This document shows, in pieces, positions 1-11,965 of a stretch of 64,000 bases of DNA (position 1 is the stretch's first letter; each line of letters opens with the position of its first letter). Origin of the DNA: Tretioscincus oriximinensis (taxonomy: Eukaryota; Chordata; Lepidosauria; Squamata; Gymnophthalmidae); the NCBI GenBank assembly GCA_022410635.1, contig JAJVDF010000430.1:193010-257009 (forward strand). The letters run 5' to 3'. A model generated the notes under the pieces. That model saw only the letters and a program-made list of their open reading frames with translations. It was not told the origin of the DNA and did no database searches. The position numbers were made by a program, and so were the translations under genes.

Positions 1-103
1 CTTCTCACTGCTGCTATTAGCAGGGAAGGAAAGAATAGAGATGAGAACTTATTTGGGGGGAAGGGGCATGACTTTGAGAGGAGAGGGAATATGGTTTGGA
101 AAG

Positions 104-231
104 GATCATGAACAGGGGCATATTTTGCTTTCCTCTGTTCGGACTGCCCAGGTGGGCCTGTGTGTGACACAGAATGCTGGACTTGATGGGCTGTGGCCTG
201 ATCCAGTATGGCTCTTCTTATGTTCTTATGA
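104..231 (+). mobile_element. CR1 LINE 3' end (subfamily A)
   Basis: This is the 3'-untranslated end of a CR1 element, ending in the typical CTTCTTATGTTCTTATG. It matches the ends of the copies at 17.1-17.8 kb and 43-44 kb. It is 5'-truncated. Confidence 0.85.
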
Positions 232-544
232 TCCCTAGGCACCCAGGTTACCTCATAATCCTGTTTCTGGAGAATCTCAGAGACTCTGAGGTTCATTAGC
301 TAAAAGTGAAAAAAGGATTCAAATATATCTCAGGTGCTTCAGGTCTCTTCAAGGATGACCAACAGTTTCTTGGTTAGCTCCTTCAATATGTTAAGGTACA
401 GTTCATTAGGGTTGGAGATTTGAAGGCATCCAATAGAATTTCTTCTTCTGTTTTTAAAAGATAGGCTTACATCTATCTATTGAAATCAATGGGATCTTCC
501 AGTGACTTCAAGAATCATTTAACCAACAGTGACTATACTCAGCA

Positions 545-805
545 CAGCCTTCAAAACTTCACATTCAATGCTGCTGCAAAAATTTAAGCTTAAAAAGGAA
601 ACACTCTAAGTTTAGAGAAAATACTGTTGGCTGACACACAAGGCACTCTATGTGTTGTCCCTGGTGGCTGTTTCTCACAAAAATGCAGAGAAATTTCACA
701 CGGGAGCCTTGTGTGTAAGCAAATTGTATTCCTTCTAATCATAGAGTGTTTCTTCTTTAAGCTTAAAACTCCGCAGTAACAATAAATGCAAAATTTTGAA
801 GGCTG
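545..805. mobile_element. Palindromic (foldback) MITE, 261 bp
   Basis: The element begins CAGCCTTCAAAA and ends with its complement TTTTGAAGGCTG. The two halves (about 545-647 and 703-805) are imperfect reverse complements along roughly 103 bases, including matched TTAAGCTTAAA and AAACACTCTA blocks. There is no coding content. No clear target duplication is visible. Confidence 0.65.
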
Positions 806-1566
806 TATCTGGATACAGCCAGAATGATCAATTAACCATTCTCTTGCCACCCAATATTTACAATAGTCTGATACTTTATTTCACCGTTTTCCCAGTAACA
901 GAGAGCCTACACCATCTCCTTCGACACAAATTTGGAATGCTATAATATTCATCAGTTCCAGTTATGAACTTGTTTCGTGGTTCACTGTTAATGTAATAAA
1001 ATGCTCCTCAACAATGTAGTGCTTCCACATCCTCCTGCCTTTTGAAGCCTCTTGTAAATGCAAATATTTTATAGGCCAAATTATATATTGCATAAAGACT
1101 GCAAATGCTTCAATATGTTATTACAATTTTGATGAGAGACCAAATTAGATCAGCACAGCAGTTAAAAACAAATTCTATGTACCACCAAAGAACCTCCATG
1201 CAGCTAATTATTAATAACAAATAATATATGTTTCGTCTCTTGAAAATGAAAAGCAGAGAGACCTATAGTGTAGTTAAAAATATTTGTGGTCTGTAAGATT
1301 CCATTTAAGAACTCCAGTCTTCAATTACAAAGATTACAAAAATTACAAAGAACCTCCTAACCAAGATTATGTTTAATCAGTGCAATCATCATATAAACTG
1401 TTGTTAAATTCACTGGTTTCCATCTGCACCTTATAGTGCAAAATTGTGTCATGTATATAAAAAGAGGAAGGGGCAGCAATGTAGGAAAGAAACCNGGTTC
1501 TACCAATCTATGATGCAAATATCATCATAGGGGCAGTCTATCAATCTATGGGGCAACTATCACTAA

Positions 1567-2268
1567 TAAGAACATAAGAAGAGCCATACTAGAACCCATC
1601 TAGTCTAGCATTCTGTGTCACACAGATGCCCACCAGATGCACCTGGGCAGTCCAAACAAAGGAAAGCAAAATATGCACCTGTTCATGATTCCCTGCAAAT
1701 GACATTTCAGGAGCACTACCTGTTGCTCCATCCCGGAGNCAGCATCCAGACATCCATCCTAGTGCCCATTTATACCCTTGGTGACCATAAACCTATCTAG
1801 CCATGTCTTAAAGCTATCCAAGCCGTTGGCTACCACTACCTCTTCAGGAAGTAAATTCCACAGATCACTGACCCTTTGGGTGAAAAAATACTTTCCTTTG
1901 TCTGTTCTCACTTTTCTGCCCAGCAGTTTCAAGGAGTACCCTCTGGTCCTACTGTTGTGTGATAGAGAAAACATTTTTTCTCTATTCACCCTATCCATCC
2001 CATGCATGATTTTGTACACTTCAATCAGATCACCTCTCAAACATTGCCTTTCAAGGCTGAAGAGGCCCAGACGTTGCAGCCTNACTTCATAAGGGAGGTG
2101 CTCCAGTCCCCTGATCATTCTTGTTGCCCTTTTCTGCACCTTCTCTAGTTCCACAACATGCCTCTTTTGATGTGGTGACAAAAACTGAACACAGTATTCC
2201 AAATGTGGCCTCACCACAGATTTATAAAGAGGCAAAACAACATCTGCTGACTTGTGCATTCCTGAAAA
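1567..2268 (-). mobile_element. CR1 LINE, 3' part with reverse-transcriptase C-terminus (subfamily A)
   Basis: This is an antisense CR1 copy. The 3' end (ATGTTCTTATT complement) is at 1567. Positions 2259-1759 on minus carry a 166-codon frame with the conserved YKSVVRPHLEYCVQF, LEKVQKRATRMI and RLGLFSLERQCLRGDLIEVYK stretches of the CR1 ORF2 C-terminus, one codon being spoiled by an N. The catalytic motifs are missing, so it is a dead fragment. Confidence 0.9.
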
Positions 2269-2356
2269 TATTGAACTAATAAGTGAAGTTGTCTTTACTG
2301 CCCTGCTGGCAGTAATGAGTGGAACCCCTGAAACATTTTGGTTGAAGTATTACCAG

Positions 2357-2855
2357 TAGGGTTGCCACCTGTTCCTTATTATACAGGATATCCCTTTTTT
2401 CAGGTCAAAATTAAGCATCTTCGCAGGACGCAGTTGGTGGTGGCCCTTGACTTCCAGGTCCGACCCGGTGAACGTTGCCAGCTGCCTTTGAGTGGCAGAG
2501 GCGGGGCTTCAGCCAAGGGGTTAAAAAGCAGCTTCAGCCCCTCTGCCACGCTGTTTGCCCAGAAGACAAACATTGGAGAGCTTGTTCTTGGCACTCGCTC
2601 GTTTTCATTGTGCCCGCCATCTTTGGGTGCGAATTCTTTTTAAGCCGCAGCTTTGTCACAGGAGAGGACCCCACAAAAGCCTTTATCAAGGCTCCTTTTC
2701 ACTTAAGAGCCCTGTCTACACTGTCAAATTTCCTTGTGCCTATAGCTATATTACTGTTCATTAACTATTTACTATTACCTTTAGCTGTTCAATAATTAGT
2801 CCCTTATTTCTAAGAGCACGTNCCTTATTTCACTTATCAAAAGGTGGCAACCCTA
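2357..2855. mobile_element. Non-autonomous DNA transposon with 14-bp terminal inverted repeats
   Basis: TAGGGTTGCCACCT at 2357-2370 and its exact complement AGGTGGCAACCCTA at 2842-2855 bound about 0.5 kb of unrecognised sequence. The terminal TA could be a TA target duplication. Short open frames inside have no recognisable domain. Confidence 0.6.
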
Positions 2856-2859
2856 ATTA

Positions 2860-4617
2860 TCAGCTTTAGACTAACTTAACTCCATCAAAGTATTGTAAGT
2901 CTAGAGTTGCCAGATGAAATCAGGGATAGAAATTTGTTCCTTTAATGAGTGCTATTCTCTCCAGATATTGCAGACATTAGAAGCCTTACATAGGTCCCCA
3001 GTAAGAATTTATTCTCTGCTAATCCTCCCTGGAATTTGCATAATGAAAACCTTAAATAAAGCAGCAAGGACTGAGCTATGCTGGAAGATCTGTATTTTCC
3101 TACCCACGTAAGAACACTGTCCAAGAATTCTCTCTTCATAGCAAAAGACAATACGAACACTAAAAGCAACATTCAGAATACAACTCGGTCTTTATGGCCC
3201 AGATCACAGGCTTTCAGATGAGGTTTCAAGTAGCAAACACCTCGAATTANATACCGATTGCCCAAAATTCCCTGGAGTGTGTGGCAGTCCTCGAGTCTCG
3301 TAGAGTATTTTGATTTCAGAAAAATAGCAATGTTAGTTTTAGTTCAGAAAGTCCAGCAAGGGGGCTAGTTGCACTTGGAGACTAACAGGAGAAAGGTAGG
3401 TGGCATGAGCTTTCATTGACATGTTTACTTTTTCAGATGCTAAGGGACCAATGTCAGGAACAGACTTTATAGGAAGNTGAATGTAAGTGATTACAAAGAA
3501 TATGTAAATGTGGTATGGGGATTAACTAGGTGAGAAAAACAGATAAAAGTTCAGAAGTTAAGTGGAGAGAAATGCCTGGAGGAAAGAGATGCAGCTGGGT
3601 GAATGTATATCAGTCAAACATGCAAAAAAATGGAAAACAAAGGCTTTTTTTGTAAATTGCATAACTTTTTTCATATTCCCCCAATTTCATACCGGGATCT
3701 TTTACGGAATTTAGTCACAACTCTTTCCATACTGCCACTGTGCATGTTAAAGAAGTCAGTATGAAGGATAAGAAACTCTCATTCCATACTTACGCAAAAA
3801 TACCCTACATTCATGTCCTCATGAGAACTACATTTCAGAAAACAGCTAGAGAAAACACAGATCAAATAAGAACTATCGGGCAAACAAATGAGTTGTTTTG
3901 TCCCCACATCATTTCTTCCTGCACCATCATCACTACAAGCCTGGTTTTGTCTAGACATCTCAGATATGGCCAGATAGTTGAACATGTTTCTTACTAATAC
4001 GTTCTTTTTATTAAAACAGACACAAGTGATCCTCTGAATCCCATGTATTCACTTCTTGTGCATGAATAGAAGTATTCCATGAAAGAAAGGAAAAAATCTG
4101 TGTACATCTGGAGAATGTAGGCAAAAGCCCAACAATATCTTCTGCTGCCAAACAGCTGTATCCCCTGAACAGACAGAGCAAGACAGCCAACTAACAGCTG
4201 CATGAGATAACTCTCTGGAAGCTGCTCAAGGTTTCTCTCTCTTAAAAAAGATTTGTTTTAAGACATCATCTAGAGATACTGGGCTCACCAAGGGGAAATT
4301 GGGGAAGGGGAAATTTTTCACTCCTATTCACTAGTTCATCTAGGTTATTTAAAGTGCATGGCAGTGAAGCAAACTAGTCCTTGATCCAATCTGAAGTGAG
4401 TAAAGGTTAGTGATTGATTGGCATGCTATGGATTATGAGTCACCCCAAATGAGCAAATCTTCAATGGACTTGAGTTTTTCCAGCACTCCTTATATAACCA
4501 GCTGCTACTGCATTCAAATAAATCAAATATAAACCTATTAATAAAACTAATACTGCCATCCATAACTACCTCTTTCTGAAAGTAATTGTGAAGAGTGCCA
4601 GCAGGTTCTCTTGGCAT
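2860..4617. other. Intronic sequence, mostly unclassified
   Basis: This is AT-rich intron with no exon recognised. It contains one Penelope-like fragment at about 3330-3480 (minus), with the CTTTCATTGACATG...CAGATGCTAAGGGACC pattern that recurs at 60.1 kb. The rest shows nothing I can name. Confidence 0.5.
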
Positions 4618-5165
4618 TGGGTGACTGGGTAACCAAGTGCCGAATGCACTTCAACTTCAGCAAGTGCGAAGTCATGCACACTGGGGCAAAGAAACACAAT
4701 TACATTTTATCAAGCTCTTTGTGACAGGTTAGGAAAGGTCAGCTCAATGAAGGTCTCTATCCTGTGTGCACCAACAGTGAACAAAACCAGTTTGTTTTTG
4801 GAATTGTAATTTGGAATTTTGTATTTTGGAAGGGAATAAAAAATAAGAAGAAAAAGTTGGTTTTTACACTTTGCTTTTCTCAACTTGGAGGGAATCAAAG
4901 CGGCTTAAACAACCTCTCCTTTTTCTCTTCACAACAGACACCTTGTGAATTATGCAGGGATGAGACAGTATTAAGAAACTGTGACTACCCTAAGGTCACA
5001 CTCTAACCACAAGACTAGACATGTTTCTTTATAATCTATGGTAAGACTATATTTGGAGTAGGCTGTGCAATTCTGGTCACCATAACCCTGGCAAGAGATT
5101 GTGGAGCTGGAAAAGAATGATCAAGGGGCTGGAACAGCTCTCTTATGAAATCATCTTGGACACCA
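4618..5165 (+). mobile_element. CR1 LINE fragment interrupted by a SINE
   Basis: Positions 4618-4780 match the CR1 coding region (AAGTGCGAAGTCATGCACACTGGGGC). Positions about 5025-5165 continue it (GTGCAATTCTGGTCACC, TGGAGCTGGAAAAG, CTGGAACAGCTC). Between them lies a minus-strand tRNA-SINE body (about 4835-5020: AATCAAAGCGGCTTAA, ACAACAGACACCTTGTGA, CTCTAACCAC). It is degenerate. Confidence 0.65.
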
Positions 5166-8100
5166 TTCAATCTTCCAACAGGCCAATGGTCCCAATCATA
5201 GTTCAAATCTCACCAAGGCCTAATTACAGAAAAATCCTCCGAGGTTCTGGAGTGTCCCTCATAGCCACCTGATTTGAACTCTACAAAAAATCTTTGATGG
5301 GATTGAAGAAGGTGCAACACACAAACTGAAGACTATTAGAGAATTGGAGATATTGTCCTTGAGGCAAGGCTAAGAGTCCTGACAGAGGAGGAAACTGTTT
5401 TCCCATCCCAGAAACAGCTCTATATTTCCAACATTCAGACACTGCTTTTTTTCCTTTTAAACATCTCTAGTATCTACAGAAATAATAAAACACATTATCA
5501 ATTAAAAACAGGCTATATCTATATTTCCATTAAAGAAGACTGAGATGGTCTTATTTTATTATAGGAAGTAGTAAACATGCATCAAGAGCGAACAGATTCA
5601 TCTAGGACATATTAGGAAGACCTTGAAGCAGTATAATAATCATTGCTCACAACTTACAGTGTTCCACTTCATTTCACAGCATTGCTCTTGTGAGCTCTGT
5701 GTCCAATAAAATGATTGCCAGGCAATCTGAATCCTTCTCAATAGATCTATACTATTCAAGGCTCATATAATGAAGGTGGCATTGCAATATTACAGCTCTT
5801 TATATTCTCACCTAATCATACATTCCAACATCAATTTGGCAAATTTTCCACAGGCAAATAAAATTTGGTACTTCTAGATATTTAATGTCCAAGTTCAATA
5901 TTTGCTATTGAATTGTATCAGCCTTCCGAAGCTAACCACTTCAAGCCCGTTTGTCCAAACCCTTATCAAGACAGATGCAGCATCTAAAATAGTTTACTCT
6001 TGGGTTTGAACCAGAACGTGAAGAAATTTGTTCATTTTGCTATCTGCAATGTCCAAATGCACTTCAGGTAATATGTACTAAAAAAACCTAGAAGTATGGA
6101 TACAGACAGCCATATCCTCACAGCAGCATTAACAGAAACATTAGAACATTCTATCTGAAAAAAACATCATAAATGTTGCTGCAATATTCTTGAGTAGAAC
6201 AATTTGCATATAAGAAAAGGTCCAATATCTGAGTGTTTATCAACTATGATAATTCCCTTATGTAAATGTCTAATTCAGACTTCTTTAATGGCCAATATTT
6301 TGCTAAACTTCTATTTACTCCAGAACCAGAATGGCCAATGTTTGGGGCTAGTGGAAATTTTGAACTATACAGGACTTTGTTTTACTAAATTTAGCCAACC
6401 TAGATTATAACAACCAACTGGAAATTCAGGATTATTCAAGACGCTATTCAAAATTTGTGGAGAGGTTTCCTGAACTTCTACAATGCATTCATCTTTAATT
6501 AAAGATGCTCTGAGATAAATTGAATGTTTGCATGTTTGAGCCCCAAACTGAAATTTGATGTACACAATGAACCACATGAATTTGGGCTTTTGTACATCAA
6601 AAGAATACTCTAATAACAGTACATGTATTGATTGAGATCTTTGTGAAACAACAGACAAATTGAAAGTGAAAAATAGATTTTAAACACTGCACATTCTTAA
6701 ATCACTAAATCAAACTTAAATCTTAAATCAGACTAAAATACAACATGTATCTCATACAAAGAATATTTCTAGGTACATTTTGATGCACTGCTTCTATTGA
6801 TAAACTTTTATAACAGAGATAATTTAAAATTGTACTTTACCTGAACATAGTTGTTCAACTTTAGTGTAGTTTAAAGCTACTATATCATTCACCCATGCAA
6901 TGATGTCATGTCTGCTCATAGTTTCCTGGGTTATAGAGGTAGAATACACGTTGACCGCCATTCCCCAACTGCAAAATTAAATAAAGAGGTGTGAGGTTAG
7001 GGCCTGAGTACTATACGTGATGTCAACCACATCAGAATCAATATAGGGGGAGAATACTTTGAGGACCATCAAACTCATTTTTCTACTTCTAATAAAGAAT
7101 ATTCAAAGAATTACTTAAAATGTTCATGATAATGGAAGACTTTTGATTACATTTTTAACTCAAATTCACTTGTATATATTTTTTTTCTATAATGCTATTT
7201 ATATTACTGCAATGTTTATTAGAATTTCAAAAGTAAACAAAACTCTTTGAAACTTGTTATTTGAACGTATTAAGATTGCTTTGTACAAATGTAAAAAAAT
7301 CACTCCATTCAAAGTGAATAATCTGAATTATTAAGAAAGGCTATTACGCAAAGATCTTATTTTTAAGAATAAAAGAGATATGATGAACCATCGTAATTTG
7401 AGCCAACTCTCCACAAGCTACAAAAAAGGCTAAATTCAAAGTCTGAGAAAGTTTGATGACTACTTTGTCATCAAACGTACGCTTGATATTTGCCTGAGAT
7501 GGAACAACAGGCAGTATTCCTGAAATGCCATTAGCAGGGCATATATTGGGTGAAACAGTTGTTTTTGACTGCTCAAGCTGTATTAAGGGAATGGAAAAAT
7601 AATAATGAATGAGAGACAAATAACATTATGTTACAGACCCATTTCAATTTGATTTATTGAAAGAGAAAAGGGTTTTCAGTGGGAAGAGGAGGGGAACAAT
7701 GAAAAAGAATTGGAGTAAATTAATATAGAGAACAAAGAAATGGTAAAGATAAATGTGATTAGATTGTTGAGATTATGTAGAAGATAAAATATACTAAGCT
7801 TTGATTTAAATAGGTATCATTTAGGTCTGAGGAGGGAAGGGAGGGTTAGGATAATTGCTCACATGCTTTGTGTGTTTCGTATGTTATTATTGTCTTATAT
7901 ACTTCAAGTGAATGCTATCAAAGCATGGGAGTGAATACGGGATGACTAATCCTCCAGCAGCAAACACAGAATTGGCAAGGATAACGGAGAAAGGAAATCT
8001 CACAAAAATAATCTCTCTCATAACTAGGTTCTTCATACATGAAAACCCATAATGTCAATCTAATACCTGGGCAAAGATGTTGTTACAAGAGGGATTTATT

Positions 8101-8495
8101 TCGGACTTTCCTAAAACCATGCAAGTAAGTTATGTTTGGAAGCAGTCTCCATTTCCCACCTTTTACTTTAGGAAAGCTGCATCAAAACCAGTACAGTATA
8201 ATAATGTACAAGTAAAGCTGGATTTATTAAAACAAACAGTACCTGAAAGGAGACCATTTGTATGCAGTTCAAAAAAGAAAGATACAACTGACAAGTTCAC
8301 TTCACTTTACAGGAAAATATTCTGGTGGAAATATTAGACCAAAATTTGGCTAGAGCGATTACAAAGAAGTTGAATACAAAAGAACCCCTTCTTCATTTAT
8401 CATGATAATGGTAAACAATTGCAACCAAAAGTAATCTATTGAATGGAGGTATAAGAATACAATTTTATAGAGTCATTCACCCCTAATATTCCTAA
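5166..8495. other. Intron around exon 2, little recognised
   Basis: Apart from coding exon 2 (6841-6968), this is AT-rich unique-looking sequence. A short piece at 7495-7545 (GGAACAACAGGCAGTATTCC, GAAATGCCATTAGCAGGG) matches the CR1 3' region and is probably a small CR1 remnant. The open frames here are short and unremarkable. Confidence 0.5.
6841..6968 (-). CDS. MAPRE2: MAPRE2 (EB2) coding exon 2, start of the calponin-homology domain
   Basis: On the minus strand this 128-base exon begins after a TTTGCAG acceptor and ends before GTAAAGT. With the two bases carried from exon 1 it encodes Ser41 plus 42 residues, starting [18 protein letters not shown] and ending [11 protein letters not shown], with one base left over for the next codon. 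This is the beginning of the EB-family calponin-homology domain, the part that binds the microtubule lattice at growing ends; the HDIIAWVND segment is characteristic. The polypyrimidine stretch upstream of the acceptor is good. An internal Met (GGA ATG GCG, Met43) would be the natural start for a shorter isoform made from an upstream non-coding exon. The remaining exons (rest of the CH domain, linker, EB homology domain and acidic tail) are not in the window and should lie beyond position 1. No stop or frameshift is present. Confidence 0.97.
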
Positions 8496-8499
8496 TATT

Positions 8500-8738
8500 C
8501 CAGACTATGGAATAGTCTCCCCCTTGAGGTGCGTCAACCACCATCTCTGTGTACTTTCAGAAAATGCTTAAAGACGCACCTCTTTGGCCTGGCCTTTGAC
8601 TAGAAAACTACTGTCTCCTCCCCATTTTTAGAAAAGGCTTTTTTAATGTGTTAAAATTATGGTTTTATTGTTAACCGCTCTGAGACCTACGGGTATAGGG
8701 TGGTATAAAAATGTAAATAAATAAATAAATAAATAATA
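8500..8738 (+). mobile_element. L2/CR1-clade LINE 3' tail
   Basis: It contains CTATGGAATAGTCTCCC, AAGACGCACCTCTTTGGCCTGGCC, CTCTGAGACCTACGGGTATA and ends in (AAATA)n. The 3' half matches the end of the larger copy at 47.7-47.84 kb almost base for base, so they belong to one subfamily. Confidence 0.85.
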
Positions 8739-9589
8739 TTTAAAAGGTCTAAGAGGAGTTCTGCTAGGTCAAGCCATAGTGGATCATGTCTCACCAATTG
8801 CTTCTGGACATTCAAAAACAGAGAACAAAGGCACCCGTTCTCAGCTACCTGCAAATGGCTTGTAGTGGCAGCATGCTTGTCTCTTTTCTTTTCTAGCTGA
8901 GAAGATCATGTGATGGACCCCTTAGTTCTAGCTAAAAATGAAAATCAGCTGTGGCTGGCAAATGCGGCTTACTTGTGATCTCCTGACAATCTTTAAAATC
9001 ATGAAACTATTAGCAAAAGACAATTTTATATATTATACAGTACATCAGAATTTCATTTCCCAGCATTTTCTGATATTAAAGGCTACTAATGAATCTTACT
9101 ACAACCCAATCTCAATACTCACAAATTGGCTTCTATTAACAAATCAGGAAATTAAAATGATTAAGTGGCCAAGAAAAGTCTCTGGGAGGGGTGTTTTTTG
9201 GCTTGGGAAGGAACAAGGCAAAGATACTATAAAGAGAAAATTAAAATAATGCAAGCTACAGAGAAGCAAATGCTGTGGTTTTTTTTTCCCTCGGGAGAAA
9301 AAAGATTCAGGGCAAACAATAGAAAGTATTTAAGTAGCACAGAATTAATCTATGGAATTCACTACTACACAATAACATGATGTCTATCAACCAGGATGGT
9401 TTTATTGGAAGATTAGATAACTTGTTTATTTATCTCCGTCACTAATGAAAAGTGGAGCCNCCTGAGCCAGATGGCTGGCTGAGCCACAAGAAAAAAAAAT
9501 ACTCAAAATTCATTAATTGACTTTTAAAAACCTGTGCAAAATATGAATGTGGGATACTATTCAGTACAGAAACCTAAAACTAAAATAAA
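8739..9589. other. Intronic stretch without recognised features
   Basis: This is AT-rich intron. The longest open frames (about 70-100 codons) show no domain or conserved motif. Nothing is named here. Confidence 0.5.
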
Positions 9590-9865
9590 AGGCTTTCTCT
9601 GTGGGAGGGCCTTTTCTGTGATAGCCCCCAGGTTATGGAATTATTTCCCCACTGGGATGTACACCTACACTGTATACATTCAGATGCCTGCTGAAGACTC
9701 ACCTGTTCACCCTCACCTTCAGCTGAGCCAAAAATTCTCCTCTCTTTGAAGGCACTGTTCTATTTTTAATTGTTCTATTTTAATCAGTTTTTATGGGTTT
9801 TTTATTGTGATCCATCCTGAGACCTTTGCGTGTATGGTGGAATATAAATATAAGTAAATAAAGGA
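9590..9865 (+). mobile_element. L2/CR1-clade LINE 3' tail (diverged)
   Basis: It contains GAGGGCCTTTTCTGTGATAGC, GAAGACTCACCTGTTCACC, CTGAGACCTTTGCGTGTATGG and an (AATA) tail. The order is the same as the copies at 8.5 and 19.4 kb but the copy is older. Confidence 0.75.
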
Positions 9866-10439
9866 TCATATCAGTGCAGTGACCAAAAAGGAATATATTG
9901 ATGGGTCCATGTTAATTTTTTCCCCAAGCTATGTCCTGTTTCCAAAGAAATGAACAGATTAGAATCCAGCACTTCTATCAAAGGACTACAGTTGGAAAGG
10001 TTTCTGTAATTACTCATTCAAGAAACTTGCATGATGAACAAATGGGAGTTTGTTCTTCTCAGCATATGTAAGCGTATAAAGTCAATGTTGGCAAAATCCA
10101 AAATTTCAGAAGATTCCCCATAGCAATTTCCTCCAAAAGATGCTTATTATACAGTTTATTGTACAATACAGTCATTGCATAACTGCAGTTTGAGTTCATT
10201 AATAAATTGTGCAACACAAAAAGGTGTTTATGCAATTAATAGTTANCAGAAAACAAATGCAAATCAACAGCATTATAAAGACCAATTAGCCAAAAATCAG
10301 GTTTCCATAACTGTGCTGGCAAATCAGTTCTGCCTGTGACCTGATGCTGGTGTAGCCTCTAGTATGATGTTGCCAGAGACCACTACTGTTGAAAAAAACC
10401 GTTGCCAAGGCACAAATACTTTCTGAGTGATTATCTTAC

Positions 10440-10650
10440 AAGTATTTTTCAATTAAGCAAGGGAATCCCGCAGGACTTTAGAGACTAGAAAGAAAAAGGA
10501 GCTTTCATATAATCTACTTCTTCAGCCGTATCTGAAGAAGCAGACCTGTCAACAAAAATCCATGCTGTCTACTTTTTTTCTTGTTAATCTTTAAAGTNTT
10601 ACAAGGTCCCTTACTAGGTTTTCTAGACCCAGACTAACACGGATATTTTC
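10440..10650. mobile_element. Penelope-like fragments in inverted arrangement
   Basis: A minus-strand piece (GACTTTAGAGACTAG ... GAGCTTTCATATAATCTACTTC) is followed directly by a plus-strand piece (CTGAAGAAGCAGACCTG ... CCAGACTAACACGGATAT). The junction is near 10531. The layout is the same as the large foldback at 60.1-60.7 kb but much more decayed. Confidence 0.5.
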
Positions 10651-11530
10651 TTTTTAAAATATTTTAATAAAACAATAATGTTTAGGCATGCCAAATTAGT
10701 TACTTTGATGAATGACCTGGGGTATCACTGGAAATATGGAAAGACACTATAGAATGCACCCAAAGACTATGGCTGTTCATTTCCAGATCTAATGTGAAGA
10801 ATTGCAGTTNAGTAGAAGCACAGACATTTTGTGTTAAAAAATTAAGTAGTATTTGGCATATCCTTCTTGAAAACTTTTAGGACCACTGTTGGTTGATAAC
10901 TAGTACCTCCTAGATATTGTCTGAACACTATAAAGCAGCTTCTAATGTTTGAGACCTTTGACTATTGAAAGCACTCTCCCCACAAAATGCAACACTAAAA
11001 TAAACAAAACCAGGAGATAAGCTTGAAGGCGTTTTATAATTAGGGTAGCATTGACAAACAGGGAAGGTGATCCTACATTGATAAGAAAAAATAAGTTTTT
11101 TTTTTGGCCTTTTAACCTTATTTACAAGTTTCATCAAAATGGCATTTTTGTTCTTTTTCTCAATAAGAGCCCTTTCAAAATACTTTGAAGAGACCAGAGG
11201 CCACGTTTGTGCCTGGCATTATCTCTGAGCTACAGAAACAAATCCTTTATTATGTATCAAGATTGAGTACAGGTAATCCCTGACATTACAAGCTAACGCG
11301 GACCAAATNTTTGCTTGTAAAGTAGAAACCTGTAAAGTGGAAGGCAATAGAAATTAACGCTTCCCAGGGCTCAGTGCTTATCAAGATGTTACCTTAGAAA
11401 GAAGGAGCTTGTAAACTGAGGTCTATCTATGTCCACTTTTAATAGACATGTACTAAAAATACATCAAAGCAGAGTTGACCCATTCTGAACTACAGCATAT
11501 CCTAAAGAGAGGGCCTGCCATATTCTGCTT
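10651..11530. other. Intronic stretch without recognised features
   Basis: AT-rich, with no motif-bearing open frame and no repeat that I can name. The 69-codon minus-strand frame at 10928-11137 has no recognisable domain. Confidence 0.45.
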
Positions 11531-11539
11531 TAGTTAGAT

Positions 11540-11965
11540 TAGATTTATTGATTAGTCCTTTGACCGTATCAAAAATGGTCAGAGATATAAAACAAATCGA
11601 GCTAGAACAGAATCAAATAAAATTAGCACATACCTAATTATACAAATAGCACCAATTAAAAACAATAAGCCAAATAAGTGACAACACCTGGATCTGAATT
11701 CAGTAGACAATAGGCACCAAGAAATGGAAGCTTGCTCTCAGAACTTTAGTCTGTTTCTGGAAGCCTTGCTAATGTATAGGCCATCTCTGATGATGGTGGG
11801 GATGTCCAACCCCTGGAGTACCATGAGGACTTGAGCCTCTTTATTAAGAGANTGATGAGTATTCAAAAGAGGAGCTAAAAGTTGTTGCCTTNGTTCCGAG
11901 TAAGCTGGGCATTCCAAGTGTGCAATGTCCTCCGTGGCCAAATCGCCCCATATGCAAAGTCTATC
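11540..11965 (-). mobile_element. Non-LTR retrotransposon C-terminal remnant (clade uncertain)
   Basis: A 67-codon minus-strand frame (11941-11738) contains DIAHLECPAYSE.RQQLLAPLLN. This resembles the H...CP.Y...R..LL region at the C-terminus of some LINE ORF2 proteins. It runs into an AATAAATCTAATC-like 3' tail near 11545. It differs from the CR1 and L2 tails in this window, so it may come from another clade such as R4/Dong; that naming is a guess. Confidence 0.4.

Larger units (their letters stand above)
1..6840 (-). other. MAPRE2: MAPRE2 intron 2 (5' part only)
   Basis: This is the intronic stretch following coding exon 2. It holds CR1 remnants, one foldback MITE, one TIR element, a SINE fragment and otherwise AT-rich sequence. 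I looked on the minus strand for the next CH-domain exon (expected to continue the Gly codon after CS) and did not see it, so the intron runs off the window. Confidence 0.85.

Noticed and set aside
590..850. 86-codon minus-strand frame in intron 2
   Set aside because: It lies within a palindromic MITE and has no domain.
1..6840. Third coding exon of MAPRE2
   Set aside because: I looked on minus for the CH-domain continuation expected after VEQLCS and did not find it; it should lie outside the window.
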